Positions 62,005 to 64,000 of a DNA stretch of 64,000 nt are shown here, piece by piece; the first letter of the stretch is position 1, and each line of letters starts with the position of its first letter. Made by a program: the position numbers and the translations under genes. This DNA is from CAWUKT01 sp963923035 (GTDB lineage Bacteria; Bacteroidota; Bacteroidia; J057; JADKCL01): assembly GCA_963923035.1 (NCBI GenBank), contig CAWUKT010000022.1, positions 22,340 to 86,339 on the forward strand, in the 5' to 3' direction. The notes below the pieces were generated by a model. It had not been told where the DNA came from, ran no database searches, and saw nothing but the letters and a program-made list of their open reading frames with translations.

Positions 62005-62754
62005 TTATAGCTGGGTCATGCCACCGTCTACGACGAGTTCGGTCCCGAGGATATACGAACTGTCTTCGGAGGCGAGGAAGAGGGCGGCGCGGGCCAGTTC
62101 GTCGGCGCTGCCGAAGCGTTGGAGCGGTACACTGCTCATGATTTGCTGTCCAAATTGATCCAATTGCTCCTGGGGCATTCCCATTTTGTCGTAGATCGGG
62201 GTAGAGATCGGTCCGGGGGCAATGGCGTTGACGCGGATGCCCTGCGGGGTCAGCTCAGCGGCCAGGGTACGGGCCAGGGAGCGGACCGCGGCCTTGGTGG
62301 CGGCGTAGACGGAGGTATTGGGCATGCCTTTGGAATTGACCACGGAGGTGTTCAGGAGAATGCTTCCGCCCTTGCGGAGGAAGGGGAGGGCCTTTTGGAC
62401 GGAGAAGAGGACGCCTTTGAAGTTGATGTCAAACTGGTGGTCGACGAAGCGTTCGTCGATGATGTCAAGCGGCGCGAAGAAAGCGACCCCGGCATTCGCG
62501 AACAAGATGTCGATGTGGCCGTATTTTTCCCCGATGGTCTGGAACAAGTTGTCGATTTCCTTGACCTTGCTGACATCCGCCTGGATGATGTCGATGCCTT
62601 CTCCTACTTCCTGACGGCTCTCTTCGAGCCGTTTTTGGTTGCGGGCCGTCACAATGACGGTGGCACCTTCAGCTTGGAACAATTTAGCGGTAGCCAGTCC
62701 GATGCCACTGTTTCCGCCGGTGATGACTGCGATTTTTCCTTCGAGTTTTCCCAT
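62005..62754 (-). CDS. SDR-family NAD(P)-dependent oxidoreductase
   Basis: 249 residues. Classical short-chain dehydrogenase: cofactor motif TGGNSGIG (12-19), NAG (87-89), catalytic S137, Y150 and K154 in the SVYAATK motif, and PGPISTP. C-terminal GTELVVDGGM is the family end motif. Substrate unknown. It is preceded by a TetR-family regulator gene on the same strand, and an operator-like site lies 57 bases upstream of its start. Confidence 0.92.
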   Translation of the reverse strand: MGKLEGKIAVITGGNSGIGLATAKLFQAEGATVIVTARNQKRLEESRQEVGEGIDIIQADVSKVKEIDNLFQTIGEKYGHIDILFANAGVAFFAPLDIIDERFVDHQFDINFKGVLFSVQKALPFLRKGGSILLNTSVVNSKGMPNTSVYAATKAAVRSLARTLAAELTPQGIRVNAIAPGPISTPIYDKMGMPQEQLDQFGQQIMSSVPLQRFGSADELARAALFLASEDSSYILGTELVVDGGMTQL

Positions 62755-62810
62755 GATGGTATTGAGTTAAGAGGAGATTGAAGTTGTGAGTGATGAAGAC
62801 CGATTTAATA

Positions 62811-62828
62811 TAGTTGACCGGTCGTCTA
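62811..62828. promoter_or_regulatory. TetR-type operator candidate upstream of the SDR gene
   Basis: TAGTTGACCGGTCGTCTA contains the 8-bp palindrome GACCGGTC. The 17 bases AGTTGACCGGTCGTCTA recur, inverted, at 63470-63486 in front of the tetR gene. Confidence 0.75.
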
Positions 62829-62883
62829 TAAATTAAGGTTAAAAAATGCAGCCGGAGGCTGCGTACCTGTTGAGGTCAAAGAA

Positions 62884-63462
62884 CTAGTGGATGATCCGGT
62901 TGAAAATGAGGTCCAGGGCCCGGTCCAGTGTGGCCGGGTCTTGGGTGGCCTTGGCCGTGACGACGGCTCCACGCCAGGTCATCTCGATGCCTTCTGCGAG
63001 GTGTTCCAGGCTCATTTCAGGATGGATTTCTCCATTTTCCTGGGCTTCCCGGACCAGATCTTTGACGGGCTGGGCCACATTGTCCCAGCGCTGTCGGATC
63101 AGCTCCCGGATTTCCGCGTGGGTCACACCGATCTCAGCCGACAGATTCAGCATCATGCAACCGCGGAGGCAAGCCTGCCCCAGCATTGAATCGCGTCGCA
63201 TTTCCAAAATCTTTCGGAGCCGTTCGAGTGCAGTACCTTCCAACTGTATCTCGGACAGGGAAGATTGGTAATAGGCCTCAATGGCCTGGCTTACGAAATC
63301 TTCCTTGGAATCGAAATAGAAGTAGAAGGATCCCTTGGGAACACTGGCGGCCTGGACGATGTCCCGGACGCTCACGTTGTTGTATCCACGCTCCCACAGC
63401 AGCTCGATGCCTTTTTGCAAAAGCTCTTTCTGTTTGGCAGCTGATTTTTGTCGCGTTCCCAT
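62884..63462 (-). CDS. TetR/AcrR-family regulator
   Basis: 192 residues. N-terminal helix-turn-helix (VSVRDIVQAASVPKGSFYFY followed by FDSKEDF), then a helical ligand domain with a Cys-containing helix (MLGQACLRGCMMLNLSAEIG). The identical 17-bp sites upstream of its own gene and of the SDR gene downstream indicate autoregulation and control of the oxidoreductase. Ligand is unknown; paired Cys near the middle could sense electrophiles as in NemR-like proteins, which is a guess. Confidence 0.9.
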   Translation of the reverse strand: MGTRQKSAAKQKELLQKGIELLWERGYNNVSVRDIVQAASVPKGSFYFYFDSKEDFVSQAIEAYYQSSLSEIQLEGTALERLRKILEMRRDSMLGQACLRGCMMLNLSAEIGVTHAEIRELIRQRWDNVAQPVKDLVREAQENGEIHPEMSLEHLAEGIEMTWRGAVVTAKATQDPATLDRALDLIFNRIIH

Positions 63463-63469
63463 GAAATAC

Positions 63470-63486
63470 TAGACGACCGGTCAACT
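63470..63486. promoter_or_regulatory. TetR-type operator candidate at the tetR promoter
   Basis: TAGACGACCGGTCAACT, the reverse complement of bases 62812-62828, lies 7 bases upstream of the tetR start codon, in a position to block its transcription. Confidence 0.75.
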
Positions 63487-63607
63487 TTTTTGTTTCACTG
63501 GGAGGCGATATTTTTTGAAAAAAGTTTTGGGTGGATTGGAGATAATGATAGGAAAGGGGTCTAAATTAATTCAATGGAGTGTATTTGGGGGTGCTTGAGT
63601 AAAAATT

Positions 63608-63725
63608 AAATATTAGAATAAATGCAACTCCGGTTCTTTTTTTCTGGCCGGACTTGCATATTTGTACAGTAGCCAAGGAAAACGGCTGCTCAGTAGCGTT
63701 CTTTTGTGTTATGAATGAATCCAAC
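63608..63725 (+). repeat. Promoter/hairpin module, copy 1
   Basis: Starts AAATATTAGAAT and contains a 40-base-plus stretch identical to copy 2 (CAACTCCGGTTC through TTGCATATTTGTAC), a -7-like CATATTTG (63657-63664), a GTAGCC/GGCTGC hairpin and ATGAATGAATCCAAC. Copy 2 is offset by 263 bases. Confidence 0.75.
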
Positions 63726-63762
63726 ATCCGCTCGGTCCCAGATCGAGCGGATGTTTAGGTTT
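63667..63762 (+). ncRNA. Candidate small RNA or leader from the repeated module
   Basis: A transcript starting just after CATATTTG would carry the hairpin GTAGCC/GGCTGC, with an alternative GCTGC/GTAGC pairing, a 15-codon frame MNESNIRSVPDRADV at 63711-63758, and a 12-bp perfect hairpin followed by TAGGTTTTT. The frame overlaps the hairpin, so it is more likely incidental or a leader peptide. Confidence 0.35.
63723..63762 (+). terminator. Terminator-like hairpin after module copy 1
   Basis: AACATCCGCTCG (63723-63734) and CGAGCGGATGTT (63744-63755) pair over 12 bp with a 9-base loop, followed by TAGGTTTTT. Confidence 0.65.
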
Positions 63763-63870
63763 TTGGTAGCCCTGGAATGAATAATTGAGGCGGAATTCTG
63801 GGTGGAATTATTAGGAAATGAGTGGTGGAAGTTCGTTTTAGGTTTGTATTGATTGGTTGTTAGGAAAAAT

Positions 63871-64000
63871 AAATATTAGAATGAAATCAACTCCGGTTCT
63901 TTTTTTCTGGCCGGACTTGCATATTTGTACTGTAGCCAATGAAAGCGGCTGCTCAGTAGCGTTCTTTCGTGTTATAGTTAGTGTTATGAATGAATCCAAC
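63871..64000 (+). repeat. Promoter/hairpin module, copy 2 (cut by window end)
   Basis: Same sequence start (AAATATTAGAAT) and core as copy 1, with a few substitutions in the hairpin that keep pairing (AAGGAAAAC to AATGAAAGC in the loop) and a 12-base insertion before the ATG at 63986. It continues past the window edge. Confidence 0.75.

Larger units (their letters stand above)
63487..64000. other. Right-edge intergenic region with duplicated module
   Basis: No gene longer than a micro-ORF. It holds two copies of a ~120-130-bp module (see the repeat entries), the first followed by a strong terminator-like hairpin. The second copy is cut by the window end. Confidence 0.6.

Noticed and set aside
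1..64000. tRNA, rRNA, CRISPR or insertion sequence
   Set aside because: I scanned for T-loop GGTTCRA motifs, regular short-spacer repeats and transposase signatures and found none.

Overview
The window looks like a chromosomal segment of a Bacteroidota bacterium with unusually high G+C, most likely Saprospiria/Lewinella-like; the family placement is inference. The evidence seen is the type IX secretion (T9SS) sortase PorU, seven secreted proteins with T9SS-type C-terminal tails, many Gln-terminated signal peptides, promoters of the TAnnTTTG type and weak Shine-Dalgarno sequences. No tRNA, rRNA, CRISPR array, insertion sequence or prophage was recognised. Nearly all of the sequence is coding, with long shadow frames opposite the GC-rich genes.

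Layout. 0-3 kb: membrane, outer-membrane and small unknown genes. 2.8-10.3 kb: methylglyoxal synthase (mgsA), a TIGR03032-like protein, a T9SS FG-GAP protein, and a glutamate/dicarboxylate symporter carrying six EF-hand loops between TM1 and TM2. 10.3-15 kb: NAD(P)H-hydrate epimerase, two TPR proteins and a type II NADH dehydrogenase that converges on nuoABCD (15.0-17.7 kb). 17.8-19.3 kb: three DUF1573 paralogues. 20.8-24.9 kb: a five-gene surface/lipoprotein operon built around a DUF1501 protein and a cytochrome-c-like lipoprotein. 25-28.6 kb: unknown genes, an acetyltransferase and a gene broken by an in-frame TAA. 29.3-32.1 kb: a MarR regulator and an RND/MMPL exporter. 32.5-35.5 kb: a membrane LytTR regulator with a possible 21-bp-spaced operator, followed by a beta-barrel protein and an S41 protease.

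35.7-44.7 kb: a divergent EF-G-like GTPase, a T9SS repeat protein, the small DUF5989 and SxtJ membrane proteins, a RelE/ParE toxin-antitoxin pair, a T9SS multicopper oxidase and a NodU/CmcH-type carbamoyltransferase. 44.8-54 kb: a 68-residue unknown protein, a Crp/Fnr regulator, PorU, an SBBP/PKD T9SS protein and rlmD. 54-58.3 kb: two more T9SS proteins, a degenerate ~64-bp tandem repeat and a small exported repeat protein. 58.5-64 kb: ybaB, a family 2 glycosyltransferase, a TPR sensor histidine kinase, an SDR oxidoreductase with its TetR regulator (identical 17-bp sites at both promoters), and at the right edge a directly repeated promoter/hairpin module cut by the end of the window.

The main functional themes are cell-surface display (PorU and its likely cargo), respiration (nuoABCD, NDH-2) and local one-gene regulators (MarR, LytTR, TetR). 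The strongest candidates for something undescribed are the EF-hand symporter, the repeated module at 63.6-64.0 kb, and the carbamoyltransferase set split by a toxin-antitoxin pair and a copper oxidase. Start codons were re-chosen where the longest frame began with GTG/TTG or ran into an upstream gene. Transmembrane and repeat counts were made by eye.
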